Origin: Cristatella mucedo
Lineage: Eukaryota; Bryozoa; Phylactolaemata; Cristatellidae
NCBI GenBank assembly: GCA_009760855.2
Contig: WPIO01000343.1
Location: 64,001 to 76,640, forward strand
DNA length: 12,640 nt
Reading direction: 5' to 3'
This document shows positions 1-9,024 of the stretch, one piece after another. Every line of letters starts with the position of its first letter. The first letter of the stretch is position 1. A program made the translations under genes and the position numbers. A model generated the notes under the pieces. That model saw only the letters and a program-made list of their open reading frames with translations, did not search any database and had not been told where the DNA came from.

Positions 1-639
<639 letters not shown>

Positions 640-1318
640 GCCTCTCTATCTCTTGTACGTGCTGCGTGTGTGTGCAAGCGTGCACGTGTGTATGCAGGTT
701 CGTTTAAAAACCAGCTATCGGACTCGACTAACCGGACCCAAAATGCCTTCTAGTAACGGGCGTTAGCAATTCCCCCCCTTCCACCCGGTTCTTCCACTAA
801 CCAACCATATCAAATATTAATCGCCGACAAGTACCTGTGCCGCACTAGGCCTACAAGAGCAGCCAGAGGCCAGGGCAGCTCGAGGCAATCCTCCTCAAGG
901 CAAACTGGCTGGATCGAGTCTTGCAGCTGAGGGTGCCTCGCCGGGACAGAAATCGGCGCTGGTTGCAAGCTCAGACCGACGGCTCAGGCGGCGACCTCGG
1001 CAGCTTCGAATAGTTGCAGCTCTCAGCGTCAGCAGACGCAGAGCAGAGTGCAGAGCTGAGCGACCGGGCTGCCAGAGGAAAGCCAACGTTACGTGGCGCC
1101 ACGCACGAGCTAGCCTCACTAGTTGCTTTGTCTTCCTGCGTCAGCTGGTCAGATCTGGTCTGGTCAGAGGGCCTGCAGGCCTTCGCCTATCGCCAGGCAG
1201 CAGTCTGCCGCTGGACGCTCAGGTCGATCGATTCTTCTGCCGCTGAACGCTCAGGCCCGTCAATTTTCTCGGCAGCCGTGCCTCCGAAGCACCCCTCCTA
1301 CTTGTAGCATTTTATATA
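640..1318. other. Anonymous DNA between microsatellite and SINE
   Basis: After a short GT-rich stretch, the sequence is moderately GC-rich with several CAG/CTG-type short repeats (for example around 1010-1050 and 1140-1260). No frame on either strand shows a recognisable domain or codon periodicity. The final 20 bases are AT-rich and abut the SINE tail. Confidence 0.45.
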
Positions 1319-1460
1319 TTTAATTCATTTGTATATTGCCCCAAGAGAACTTAATCTCTATTCAGGTGCTTCACATGTGCCTCGGGGCTCGAGCCCACGA
1401 CCTCAGCCAAACCTTGGTCGGGGCGAGCACCTTAACCGTTGGACAAAACCAGCTCGGCAC
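1319..1460 (-). mobile_element. tRNA-derived SINE, copy A (minus strand)
   Basis: Read on the minus strand this begins with a tRNA-like head (about 1460 down to 1385), ending in a B-box-like element, GGGCTCGAGCCC, at 1385-1396. It then passes into a body and tail (about 1376-1319). The same unit recurs at 4922-5018 (plus), 5027-5163 (minus) and 7919-8030 (minus), which shows a dispersed family. The tail (about 1376-1337) resembles the LINE 3' end at 3293-3336. This is the longest copy together with the one at 5027-5163. No clear target-site duplication was found. The SINE family is not one I can name. Confidence 0.8.
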
Positions 1461-2123
1461 TTAGGCTGCTTGGGTGAAGGGGGAGGGGTCGGCCTGGAGC
1501 ACGGATTAACACTGAGCTGGATTGCAGCAGGCAGTTCCATCCGGAATGGCAGGCTAAAGTGTCATAAGGGGCGGCAGACGGATTGAGGCTCTGACGACTT
1601 CCATACTACAGAATGATGAGGCCGGAGTGCTCTTCTACTTCCAGCGAGTGGCAGGACGAGTGGCAGACGCTGCCCCCTCGGAGCCCCCTCGGAGGCCACG
1701 TGGCCAGTGGGCGATACTCACGAACAGGCCTGAGCTGACAAGAGTGATGAATTACGAGCTAGCTAGCTAGCGACCCAGATTTGCATCCGGCGCATGTATC
1801 AAGCCGAGTCGAACACATGGCTCGAATGCTGGCTGTGAGCTGAAGAGCTCGATAGATCGAGTGTTGCCTGGCAAGTAGACAGAGCAAGTAGGTCAGAGGA
1901 TGACCCACGTGGCCAGGACAGGCGCAGTCGGAGGGCAGGGTCGAGCCAGGCCCTGCGAGGCTTGATGAGGAACTGGAAGGCCAAACTTCGGCTGTGCTGT
2001 CATGCTCCGGTGGCTAGCACTCGGTCGGCGTCTGAATCGTCCAGTCGGTGTCGCACGGCGACAGTTCGAGCAGGCAGGCAGGCAGGCAGGCCTTGGCTGG
2101 TACCTAGGGACCAGGCAAGGCCG
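1461..2123. other. Anonymous DNA with short tetranucleotide repeats
   Basis: No gene recognised. Small features are an AGCT-type run at about 1758-1773 and a (GGCA)n run of about five units at 2070-2093. The region lies between SINE copy A and the LINE fragment. The point where LINE homology starts is uncertain and could be somewhat before 2124. Confidence 0.45.
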
Positions 2124-3122
2124 ATCGCTGAGATCGCTACAGAGATTGATTTTAAGGCACATGCATCATCCGAGGAGCCTCTGAAATATGGCGCACCTCA
2201 GGGCTCCATGCTTGGTCCTGTTCCATTCACAGTGCATACTCTCCCTCTTGCCTACGTGATTGCCAAGCACAACCTAGGCTTTAACTTCTATGCGGATGAC
2301 ACTCAGTTGCACCCTCGCTTTGATCCCTCTACGCCCTCTAGTACATCGAATTTTCTCACCTCCCCTGCTGCATGTATTTATGACATCTGCACATGAATGG
2401 TAGCAAAACTTCTTAAATTGAGTGATAATTAAATTAACTTACTGGTTACGGGCAAACCAAGTGTGATTCGGAAATTGGAAAGGCTTACACTCAAAATCAG
2501 TCTGCCAGCATATCTCCTCTTGAATCTGCACAAAATTTAGTTGTCCTGCTCCAAAGTGACATTTCGTTAGACGACCATATCAGCTCAACAATTAAGTCTG
2601 CCTACTTTCAGCTACATATATACAATATATATATATATGCATATACAATATACAATATATATACAATAGCATTGCTAAAATTCGGGCTTGTTTAGACAGG
2701 GATACTACATCTAAGTTGTCCATGCATTCGTGACATGCCGTCTTCACTTCTGTAACTCACTGCTTGCTGGTCTATCGGCCTGTGCAATCAGGTGCTTACA
2801 GCTGGTGCAAAACTCCACAGCTAGGCTTGTCTGTAGTGAGCATCGCACTTGCCACATCACACCACTTCTCGTCGACCTGCACTGGCTACTAGTCAAGCAA
2901 CGGATTGACTTCAAGGTTTTGTTGCTCCCTTTTAGAACCCTTCATTCTCTGGCTTCAGCCTACCTATCACATCTACTGCCAACCTCAAATCCTTTGGAGA
3001 CCGTGCCTTTAGTTCGTATGCTCCCAATCCTGGACCTGGCTACCGACTTGAGTCACGACATCTCTTGGCTTGACCACATTTAAAAAAGGAACGAAAAAGC
3101 ATCTATTTATCACAGAATTTAG
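2124..3122 (+). pseudogene. Reverse transcriptase (ORF2 C-terminal half), multiply disrupted
   Basis: The product would be the ORF2 polyprotein that copies LINE RNA at nicked target DNA. In the first frame, at about 2181-2320, I read KYGAPQGSMLGP and then FYADDTQLHPRF. The YADD pair of aspartates is the polymerase active site. The frame meets TGA at 2394-2396 where the family usually has Trp, then another in-frame stop near 2430. The frame changes near 2505 (SAQNLVVLLQSDISLDDHIS). It is interrupted by an AT microsatellite at 2616-2668 and shifts again near 2725. From about 2722 to 2995 it reads cleanly (HAFVTCRLHFCNSLLAGL to LLPTSNP). A last frame ends as FKKGTKKHLFITEF at the stop at 3120-3122. 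No functional protein is possible. Confidence 0.85.
2616..2668. repeat. AT-rich microsatellite inside the LINE RT region
   Basis: A run of TA, ATAC and ATATAC units about 53 bp long. It sits where the coding match passes from SAYFQLH to SIAKIRACL, so it has expanded inside former coding sequence and adds to the disruption. Confidence 0.85.
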
Positions 3123-3160
3123 TGGGTCCCACGATTCGACCTTTACGTACTTATGCGTGG

Positions 3161-3236
3161 TGACACTGTGCATGCTGCCACTAGCCATGCTTGCATGCTG
3201 ACCCTGTGCATGTCACCCCCTAACCATGTTATTCTT
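3161..3236 (+). repeat. Two imperfect 38-bp tandem units in the LINE 3' UTR
   Basis: TGACACTGTGCATG (from 3161) is repeated as TGACCCTGTGCATG (from 3199), with partly matching continuations that contain CCACTAGCCATG and CCCCTAACCATG. A weaker third echo, CCACTAACCACTC, follows near 3256. This is probably a 3' UTR duplication of the LINE or of its family. Confidence 0.5.
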
Positions 3237-3292
3237 GTTGTTTATTGAGCAAGCTACCACTAACCACTCGATCGAGTTACCTTTGCAGCAAA

Positions 3293-3367
3293 TGTAAAGC
3301 ACCTAGAAAGAGATTGAGTTATCCGAGGGTGCTTTTCAGGCGTGTTATTCTTATTGTGTTATTAATA
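3293..3367 (+). repeat. LINE 3' tail recognition motif and simple repeat
   Basis: The block TGTAAAGCACCTAGAAAGAG, followed by ATTGAG, TTATCC and then GAGGGTGCTTTT, has complementary ends (AAAGCACC and GGGTGCTTTT) that could form a stem. It resembles the conserved 3' hairpin by which CR1/L2-type reverse transcriptases recognise their RNA. A TTATT-rich stretch follows to about 3367, consistent with the terminal simple repeat. The same motif, diverged, is the tail of the SINE copies in this window. Confidence 0.7.
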
Positions 3368-4921
3368 TGCAGCTCGATAAGGCATGCTAGAGGCTCCACT
3401 AACCGTTGTTGCTACCATGGCCCAGGCAATAAACTGCCTCGGCGGCCGCCTTATGGTGTTGCTGCTGCCAGGTTGCTTTTGATGCTGCCATGCATTTAGC
3501 CGGCGGCGACCGTTCTCCGGCCACTAGCGACAGCGTAGCTGGCAGTAGCACTCCAAGCGCTGGCGCTACCCACGATTGAGCGATCCTGTTACGAACGTGT
3601 GCACCGCTCACCGGCCGGCTGCCGCCGGCGGCTGGGGGTTGGGAGGAGGGGGCCGGCAGCAGCCACGAGCTCGTCTCACGATGGACGGCTAGCCGGCGAG
3701 CAGGGGAGGCCACAAAGAAATTGGAGGGGTGGCTACTCCTGGCTCCCCCTCCTGACCGGATGCTCAGATACTGCTCACTCAGATACCGCTGCTGGGTAAA
3801 TCTAGCCTCAAGCCAAGGTCGCAGCCGGTACGGACGCTTACCGCTCGGTTGACCGTCTAAGGCAGCTGCACGGCAGCAGTAGCGCTTGGGTCTCAGGTCG
3901 GCACTGTCCAGGGCGGGCCCTGCCTGTCGTCGGTAACCACGTGAGGCACTTTGGAGGCGGAGCCCTGTAAAGTGTGTGCAACCCAACCTGGCGAGCCATG
4001 CCAACCAGAAGGCTGTATCGGGGGCACTTGGCCGACTAGGGTGACTCATAATGTGGAGATAACCACAACAAGCCTTCTGGAGCCCGCTGAAGCAGGAGAC
4101 TCTCCCGGTGCTGACGATGACTAAGCTGCACGGCTTTGTATATTGACCACTTTCCCAATGCGATGCCAGCGAAGAACAATGGCGACAGGCTTCGGAACAA
4201 TGCCGCGCCGGCAGACGGGCAAGAGCTGGCAGCACCCAGGGCCAGCGTAGTAAACCGCCGACGAGCTGAGTAGTCGTAACCTTTAACGGGATCCCTAGCA
4301 GGGGCAGAGATCGCTTGGGATGAATGCGCCACGCGGTGGGAAAGGAAATGTGGCCTGCCATCAAAGATTGCGTAGGTTCTGCTTTGGCCGCTCGATCAAA
4401 ATACGGGTAACAAAAAGTGTGCTTGCAGTGTTTCCACTAAAATGAGGTCCCCAGGGCTTGCATTGATCCTGACAGGCATGCCGATGCACGCTGTGTTGGC
4501 CTGACAAATCTTCATGGATGCATTCGCGGAGCTATTTCTTGCTCACGTCTTGCTAAATTTTAATGTACTGTAACCTACACGGCAGCGGAGCGCTGCTGCA
4601 ACTACGAGCGCTCGCACCTTAAGATGGCTAGCTCGTGTACAAGTATGTAGCGTAGAGATGTCTATTCGGCAGCAGCAGCAGAAGCACTGGTTTGCAGGCG
4701 TCTAGCGCCAGCCATGGTGCACAGCAACTCTTGCACGGCGCCAGAGCACCTCTGAACTGCCGAGCGGCTCATCGCCTAGGGGGGTGAGCGCCTTACCCAT
4801 TGTCTTGAGTGCAAATCCTACCTGGCTCAAAGCCTAGAGCACAACTTGTGTTTTTCTCATGGCCTAGAGCATAACAACTCTTGCCCGGTTCAAAGCAAAG
4901 AGCACGCTCATCTAATTACGC
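3368..4921. other. Anonymous stretch, no supported gene
   Basis: A 321-codon open frame runs on the minus strand (3399-4364), but its translation matches no family I know. It lies in GC-rich DNA where stops are rare, and other frames are also open over parts of it. Small features are a GC palindrome GCCGCCGGCGGC near 3620, a doubled CTCAGATAC unit at about 3770-3795, and loosely repeated GCCTAGAGCA units at about 4830-4870. A possible SINE head remnant at 4775-4804 is listed separately. Confidence 0.5.
4775..4804 (-). repeat. Possible remnant of a SINE tRNA-like head
   Basis: On the minus strand this 30-base segment reads GACAATGGGTAAGGCGCTCA and then CCCCCCTAGG. That resembles the A-box arm of the SINE heads in this window (AACGGTTAAGGTGCTCGCCCC). 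No B box follows, so the match is short and may be chance or an unrelated tRNA-like repeat. Confidence 0.3.
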
Positions 4922-5018
4922 CGTGCAGGTTTGGCACAATGGCTAAGGTGTTCTCCCAGACCAAGGTGTGGTCGAGGTCGTGGGCTCGAACCCAGTGGCA
5001 TGTGCGACGCCTGAATAA
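4922..5018 (+). mobile_element. tRNA-derived SINE, copy B1 (plus strand)
   Basis: A plus-strand copy of the SINE head. The A box TGGCACAATGG (4932-4942) fits the RNA polymerase III consensus fully. The B box GGCTCGAACCC (4983-4993) differs from consensus at one base. The 40-base gap between them is normal for tRNA-type internal promoters. The sequence aligns through GAGGTCGTGGGCTCGA with the reverse complement of the other copies. After GCCTGAATA (about 5011-5019) it breaks into an AAAT-rich run that joins the next SINE, so its own tail is lost or replaced. If transcribed, it would produce a short non-coding RNA. Confidence 0.8.
4932..4993 (+). promoter_or_regulatory. Internal RNA polymerase III promoter (A and B boxes) of SINE B1
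   Basis: The A box at 4932-4942 matches TRGYNNARNGG at every position. The B box at 4983-4993 matches GGTTCGANNCC with C for T at the third position. Spacing is tRNA-like. These would be bound by TFIIIC. Whether this copy is transcribed cannot be told from sequence. Confidence 0.6.
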
Positions 5019-5026
5019 ATAAATAT

Positions 5027-5163
5027 ATAATTCATGTGTACAGCGCCCCAAGAGAACTTAATCTCTACTCGGGCGCTTCACGTATGCCTCGGGGCTCGTG
5101 CCCATGACCTTAAACCTTGGTCGGGGCGAGCACCTTAACCATTTGACCAAACCAGCTCGGCGA
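5027..5163 (-). mobile_element. tRNA-derived SINE, copy B2 (minus strand)
   Basis: A near-full copy in the opposite orientation to B1, placed tail to tail with it. On the minus strand the head starts at GCCGAGCTGGTTTGGTCAAA (5163 downward), passes a B-box-like GGGCACGAGCCCC (about 5104-5092), and ends with the tail GAAGCGCCCGAGTAGAGATT and on to about 5027. The tail contains complementary AGCGCCC and GGGCGCT blocks (5042-5048, 5070-5076) that could form a stem-loop. A few bases are missing around 5110 relative to copy A. Confidence 0.82.
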
Positions 5164-5339
5164 CAATCATTTACGACGACGCTACGCGGGCAGTAATTTT
5201 ACACGTTACTAGTGTACGTCATGTCTTGTACTCACGTCAGCGAATCTGCGGACACGCTTCCATTTCAGCTCACTTAAAATCCACATAAAAGTATTAATTC
5301 ACTTATGGGGCTATGCACATTTTTGTTATTACCGCTTGT
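5164..5339. other. Short anonymous spacer
   Basis: AT-balanced sequence between the inverted SINE pair and the CpG-rich block. No feature is recognised. Confidence 0.4.
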
Positions 5340-6084
5340 ACTTCCGTGCGCTCAATTATCGCTGCTCGCCGCCGCCGCTCCGCTGGCTTACGCTACGCCG
5401 CCGCCCCTCTCATCGACCTCGCTCCCGCGTCCGCATCTCTCTGCCGCATCCTTCGGAAGTCTTGAAACGGTCATTTGTGCTGCAACGTCACTCGCACGGC
5501 AACCTAGCGCGAACTCAAGCGCACGCCGCGGTCTCTCCCGACGCGCGAGGCTCCGGCGGCGGCGGCGGCGGCTGCTAGCTGCTGAATCTCGCGAGGGCTG
5601 TGCTCGGCGGTGCGCCTGCGAGTCGGTGAAAATCGGCCGTAAACTGGAGGACGAGCGTGGTCCTCTAGCCATTGCACGGGCGGCGGCAGCAGCCGAGTCC
5701 CGCTTCGTGCGACGACGACATTCCGTCGTGCCTCCAGGGAACGGACCTCGCGTCGAGGGGCGGTGACCGCGTCGTCGTCGTCGTCGTCACGCCCCCAACC
5801 CCGCCCCCCCCCCCATGCGGACGGTTCAAGAACTCGCCGGAAAGCGACGAGCCCTCGCTGCGGGCCATCGCGCTCTGCCGGCGGCGGCGGCGGCTCGTAC
5901 GAGTTGTCGCTGGGTCGTGCGCGGGCGACAGGCGCGAGTGCGGCTGCAGCGGCGTCGGACAGTCTCCGCAGTCGACGCTTCGACCGAACGACTGGCGAGC
6001 GGTAGAAGTCGCCCCGATGACCCAGCGGTTCGGCGGCGGTAGCCTTGCGAGAGCAGAGGCGTGGCGAAAGGCGGCGGCGATTCG

Positions 6085-6095
6085 GAGAGAGAGCG

Positions 6096-6104
<9 letters not shown>
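6085..6104. repeat. 20-bp perfect palindrome at the start of the second CT tract
   Basis: The GA run and CT run meet in GAGAGAGAGCGCTCTCTCTC, centred between 6094 and 6095. The long CT array therefore starts from an inverted GA/CT junction. Confidence 0.85.
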
Positions 6105-6303
<199 letters not shown>

Positions 6304-6399
6304 CCAGGAAGAGCGGCTCCGAATCAGCGACGCTACGATGTCGTGCACACGCGTCAAGGCACGATAGCGCCCGGCAGGTATCGGTGGCGGAATTAGATA

Positions 6400-6433
6400 G
6401 TGAGTAATTGTTTCTTTTCATTTATTTCAACAG
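6400..6433 (+). other. Intron-like segment of 34 nt (GTGAGT ... TTTCAACAG)
   Basis: A strong donor-like GTGAGT (6400-6405) is followed by a T-rich tract and TTTATTTCAACAG ending at 6433. The spacing is very short for most animals, though some lineages have introns near this size. A second donor-like site CAG|GTATCG at 6378 would give 56 nt. No protein evidence ties the flanks together, so this remains a candidate. Confidence 0.25.
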
Positions 6434-6533
6434 CAATCATTCCTATTCTCGGTCGACGTCTGTCCTACTCAGAGCCCACGGCGGAAAATCAAAAGGGGGC
6501 GTCGAAGCGCTTGCGAAGAGCGGAGAGCGGAGC

Positions 6534-6591
6534 CTCGCGCGCTCTGCCGACGCGGCGGCGCGAGCGGCGCCGCGTCGGCAGAGCGCTCGAG
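6534..6591. repeat. GC-rich inverted repeat with 19-bp perfect arms
   Basis: Arms 6539-6557 and 6568-6586 are perfect reverse complements (core GCTCTGCCGACGCGGCG). Four further pairs lie outside one mismatch (6534-6537 with 6588-6591). The loop is about 10 bases and can itself pair in part. It is followed by more small palindromes (GCGCTCGAGCGC at 6583-6594 and CTCTCGAGAG at 6596-6605). The transcript would form a very stable hairpin, or the DNA a cruciform. Confidence 0.85.
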
Positions 6592-6720
6592 CGCTCTCTC
6601 GAGAGCGGCTGCTTCATCGAGTGCCGGCCGCCTCCTCTGCGAGAGCTTTCTGACCACGCTTGCTGCCCAGTTGCTGCCGATGCGCTCGCGCTGCGAATGG
6701 ATGCGCTCAACTAAAGTCTA

Positions 6721-7918
6721 GACGGGAAAACCCGAGAACGCTTACTGAACTGGCGGCTAGGTAAGCAGCGCACGAAGGGGGCTACGGTCGGACGCTGAAT
6801 GCCCGCGCACAACAAAGGAGCCGGCCTGCGCTCGCCCGGCTCGGAGTCCTCAGGCCGCGATTTCTATCGGCGCCTCTGACGTAGCGGGCAGCGGTTGAGG
6901 AATCGCTGTAGGGCAATGCTATCGATGGCTGCAGCAAGTGAGACTGCGGACTCCTCTGCTCAGCCGTCTTCAAGCTCAAAACTCAGGCTCTTTGCTCCAA
7001 CTCCTGAAGCAGCGGCCTATTCGACATTCACCTTCATCAGTGCAAATAGCGTCTCCCTAACTACGAAAGTTGACCACTGCGCTTAGACTCTCAGCATGCT
7101 GCTGCACTGTCCCTGACGATCTCGTCAGTTGGTCCATCAACGCTGCTTCGTACTCCGGTGCTCTGCATCGGCACAGGTCTCAGTAATCGCACGACTGCCA
7201 ATAGACTAGTTGCACTCAAACACTTTCACCCGAGTACCATTTCTTCTCAGGAATAAATGAGCAACAGTAGCAACGCGTCCTTAATTGGCTTGTCATTGAG
7301 CGACTCAGGAGCAGGTGAAGGCGGAGTGAAGGTCACTGGGTAGATTTCAGAATCTATCCGCTTCGCCTGGAGCGGAATCCTACTATTTGAATGTCCCACG
7401 GAGCTATTCAAAGCACGATTGGAATTTCCGCTGCTTTCCGTGAATGACTCGCAGAGTTTCAAGTGCTACTTGAAGCGCACTGGCCCCTCATTATGCAAAA
7501 GCTCTGCCTAAGTCAGAGAGGGAGAGAGAGAGAGATCTTGCTCTATACTTTTGGATTGGCCACCCGTGAAGGTTTGTGGTTGCTCTCGCTCGTCTGTCCT
7601 ACCTTCACAGGTTTGAGAGCAATAAGAGCGCTTATAGCGAGAGCAAGCGAGGGGAAAAGTTCGGTGCCTCCAGTTGTTCGTTACCGAGGTAAAAGGTTAC
7701 TAATGCAGAGTTTCTGAAATTTCCTTGGGATGCCACTGCATCTCGCCGCTATAACTTTTGTAGCAATTGCTTCGAACCGGAGCCGGAATTAAGCCCGTCC
7801 GAAAGCATCCAAAAGCAGCCTTTGCTTTTCGCTTGCAATCTTGTCTTGAAAGTCCTGTGTCACGTCTTCGTGTTCACTTACGCCAATTGATACTGTCCAT
7901 TTAGTATAACAGAAAACG
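6721..7918. other. Anonymous stretch, no supported gene
   Basis: Composition returns to average. Short frames are present on both strands but none shows a recognisable domain. A short (GA)n run lies at about 7518-7534. Nested inverted repeats at 7566-7646 are listed separately. Confidence 0.45.
7566..7646. repeat. Interleaved inverted repeats
   Basis: TTGCTCTCGCT (7580-7590) has a perfect reverse complement AGCGAGAGCAA at 7636-7646. GTGAAGGT (7566-7573) has its complement ACCTTCAC at 7601-7608. The two pairs are interleaved, so both stems could form together only as a pseudoknot-like fold. They may be remnants of a small inverted-repeat element. No target-site duplication was seen. Confidence 0.45.
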
Positions 7919-8030
7919 TAATTCATTTGTATAGCGCCCCAAGAGAACTGCATCTCTATTCAGGCGCTTCACATATGCCTCGGGGCTCGAGCCCACGACC
8001 TCAGTCAGACCTTGGTCGGGGCGAGCACCA
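7919..8030 (-). mobile_element. tRNA-derived SINE, copy C (minus strand, head truncated)
   Basis: The tail and B-box part match copies A and B2 closely (AGCGCCCCAAGAGAAC at 7933-7948; GGGCTCGAGCCC near 7983-7994). Homology stops at GGGCGAGCACC (about 8029), before the A-box region, where copies A and B2 continue with TTAACCGTTGG-type sequence. The lost 5' head is consistent with incomplete reverse transcription or later deletion. Without an A box it should lack its own promoter. Confidence 0.8.
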
Positions 8031-8865
8031 ACGCTTGTTGGCTAAATGCTTACAGGTGAGCACATCTGCGTCCCTCATTGCCACAGCTCCTCAAAGACCG
8101 ATGGGACGAGACAACGAACACTTTCACCCATCCACCTTCTGCATCCAGGAGCAGCAGTAACGCTGCTGCAGCTTCAACTGTTAGCTCTACTGCCGTAATT
8201 GACGTCTGCCCTAGCACGCAATTGCATGCGGTCGGATCCTCAATTTGAGAAAGCTACGCATCGGCAATATGGATTTTTTGTGCGTCAGTACGAGACAAGT
8301 TATACTTAGAGCAGAGCGATATCGTTCGTGACTTTCAGGATCTGCTGAGTAGGATTCCGACGGCAGAGCCCAAGCAGTATCCATGGAAAAACGCTCGGAA
8401 AAGCCGAGCGCAGAGGGAAGCGACAGGCGACGGCGACTCTCGTGCCCAGACTATGACGTAATAGCTCGTGAAGCTCAGTCTGGCAACAGCAGAGCTACAA
8501 TACAAGCTACTCGTTTATGCTGGCACTATAAGCGAAAAACCTTAAATGCATGGTTTCGCATCACTCGCATATACCCGATGATGTAGTAATCTTACTTGCA
8601 CACCTGTACTTCAGACTTGCCGCGGACATATTTTGTAAGCCTCCACGTAGTCACTAGTCGCCGAGTCATTGAAAATTTGCAGTCACGCTGCACCTGCACG
8701 GCTCTAAGGCTGATGAATACCCATATATATGATATAAATAAGGGTGAATTTCTTGTGCATCTACAACGCGTGCTCGCGAGTCGGAGGTACCGTACTGCCG
8801 ATACAGTGGCTAGCATTTTGCCAATACTATCAGATGACACTACTTTGTATGCACCTAATGTATTC
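8031..8865. other. Anonymous stretch before the hAT insertion
   Basis: No gene recognised. A small hairpin CGCTCGG-aaaag-CCGAGCG lies at about 8391-8409. The stretch ends at the target site of the hAT element. Confidence 0.45.
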
Positions 8866-8873
8866 TTCTAGGT
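8866..8873. repeat. Target-site duplication, left copy
   Basis: TTCTAGGT immediately precedes the left end of the hAT element and is repeated exactly at 11590-11597. Eight-base duplications are the hallmark of hAT insertion. The central TA fits the nnnTAnnn preference described for the Buster branch of hAT elements. Confidence 0.95.
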
Positions 8874-8887
8874 CAGGGGTGTCCAAC
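8874..8887 (+). repeat. Left terminal inverted repeat of the hAT element
   Basis: CAGGGGTGTCCAAC, a typical Charlie-like end. It pairs with 11576-11589 with three mismatches. Confidence 0.92.
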
Positions 8888-9024
8888 ACGTGGCCCGCGG
8901 GGGACAACCCGGCCCGCCGAGGTCTTCTATGCGGCCCGCAACGTTATCCCAAAAATGTTTGTCACTCCATGTTTTTCGTTAATTTCAAATCTTTACAAAC
9001 GGTGATATAACGCGCTGTGATGTA

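Larger units (their letters stand above)
2124..3367 (+). mobile_element. CR1/L2-group non-LTR retrotransposon (LINE), 5'-truncated and decayed
   Basis: The fragment keeps the end of the reverse transcriptase domain, the C-terminal region of the ORF2-type protein and a 3' untranslated region. It ends with an AAAGC(A)CCT...GGGTGCTTTT tail (3293-3336) and a T/A-rich simple repeat (3344-3367). 5' truncation, loss of ORF1 and endonuclease, and scattered stops and frame shifts are usual for dead LINE copies. The assignment rests on the RT motif GAPQGSMLGP, the catalytic FYADDTQ box and a C-terminal block of the type HAFVTCRL...CNSLLAGL...LQLVQNSTAR...ITPLL..LHWL. These are characteristic of the CR1/L2/Rex assemblage. 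I cannot choose the exact clade by eye. The 5' boundary is approximate. Confidence 0.88.

Noticed and set aside
2070-2093. GGCA repeat run as a regulatory element or CRISPR-like array
   Set aside because: It is a simple tetranucleotide microsatellite without spacers.
3399-4364. 321-codon frame on the minus strand
   Set aside because: No recognisable motif, Ala/Arg/Ser-rich in GC-rich DNA, and alternative frames are also open. Nothing in the flanks supports a gene.
4932-4993. A genuine tRNA gene
   Set aside because: A and B boxes are present, but the sequence recurs as a dispersed repeat with a LINE-like tail, so it is a SINE head.
7927-8160. Short frames beginning inside SINE copies (also 1329-1586)
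   Set aside because: The coding-like start is shared only because the SINE sequence is shared, and the frames have no protein homology.
8391-8409. Hairpin CGCTCGG-aaaag-CCGAGCG as a terminator
   Set aside because: Rho-independent terminators do not apply to a eukaryotic window, and no T-run or upstream gene is present.
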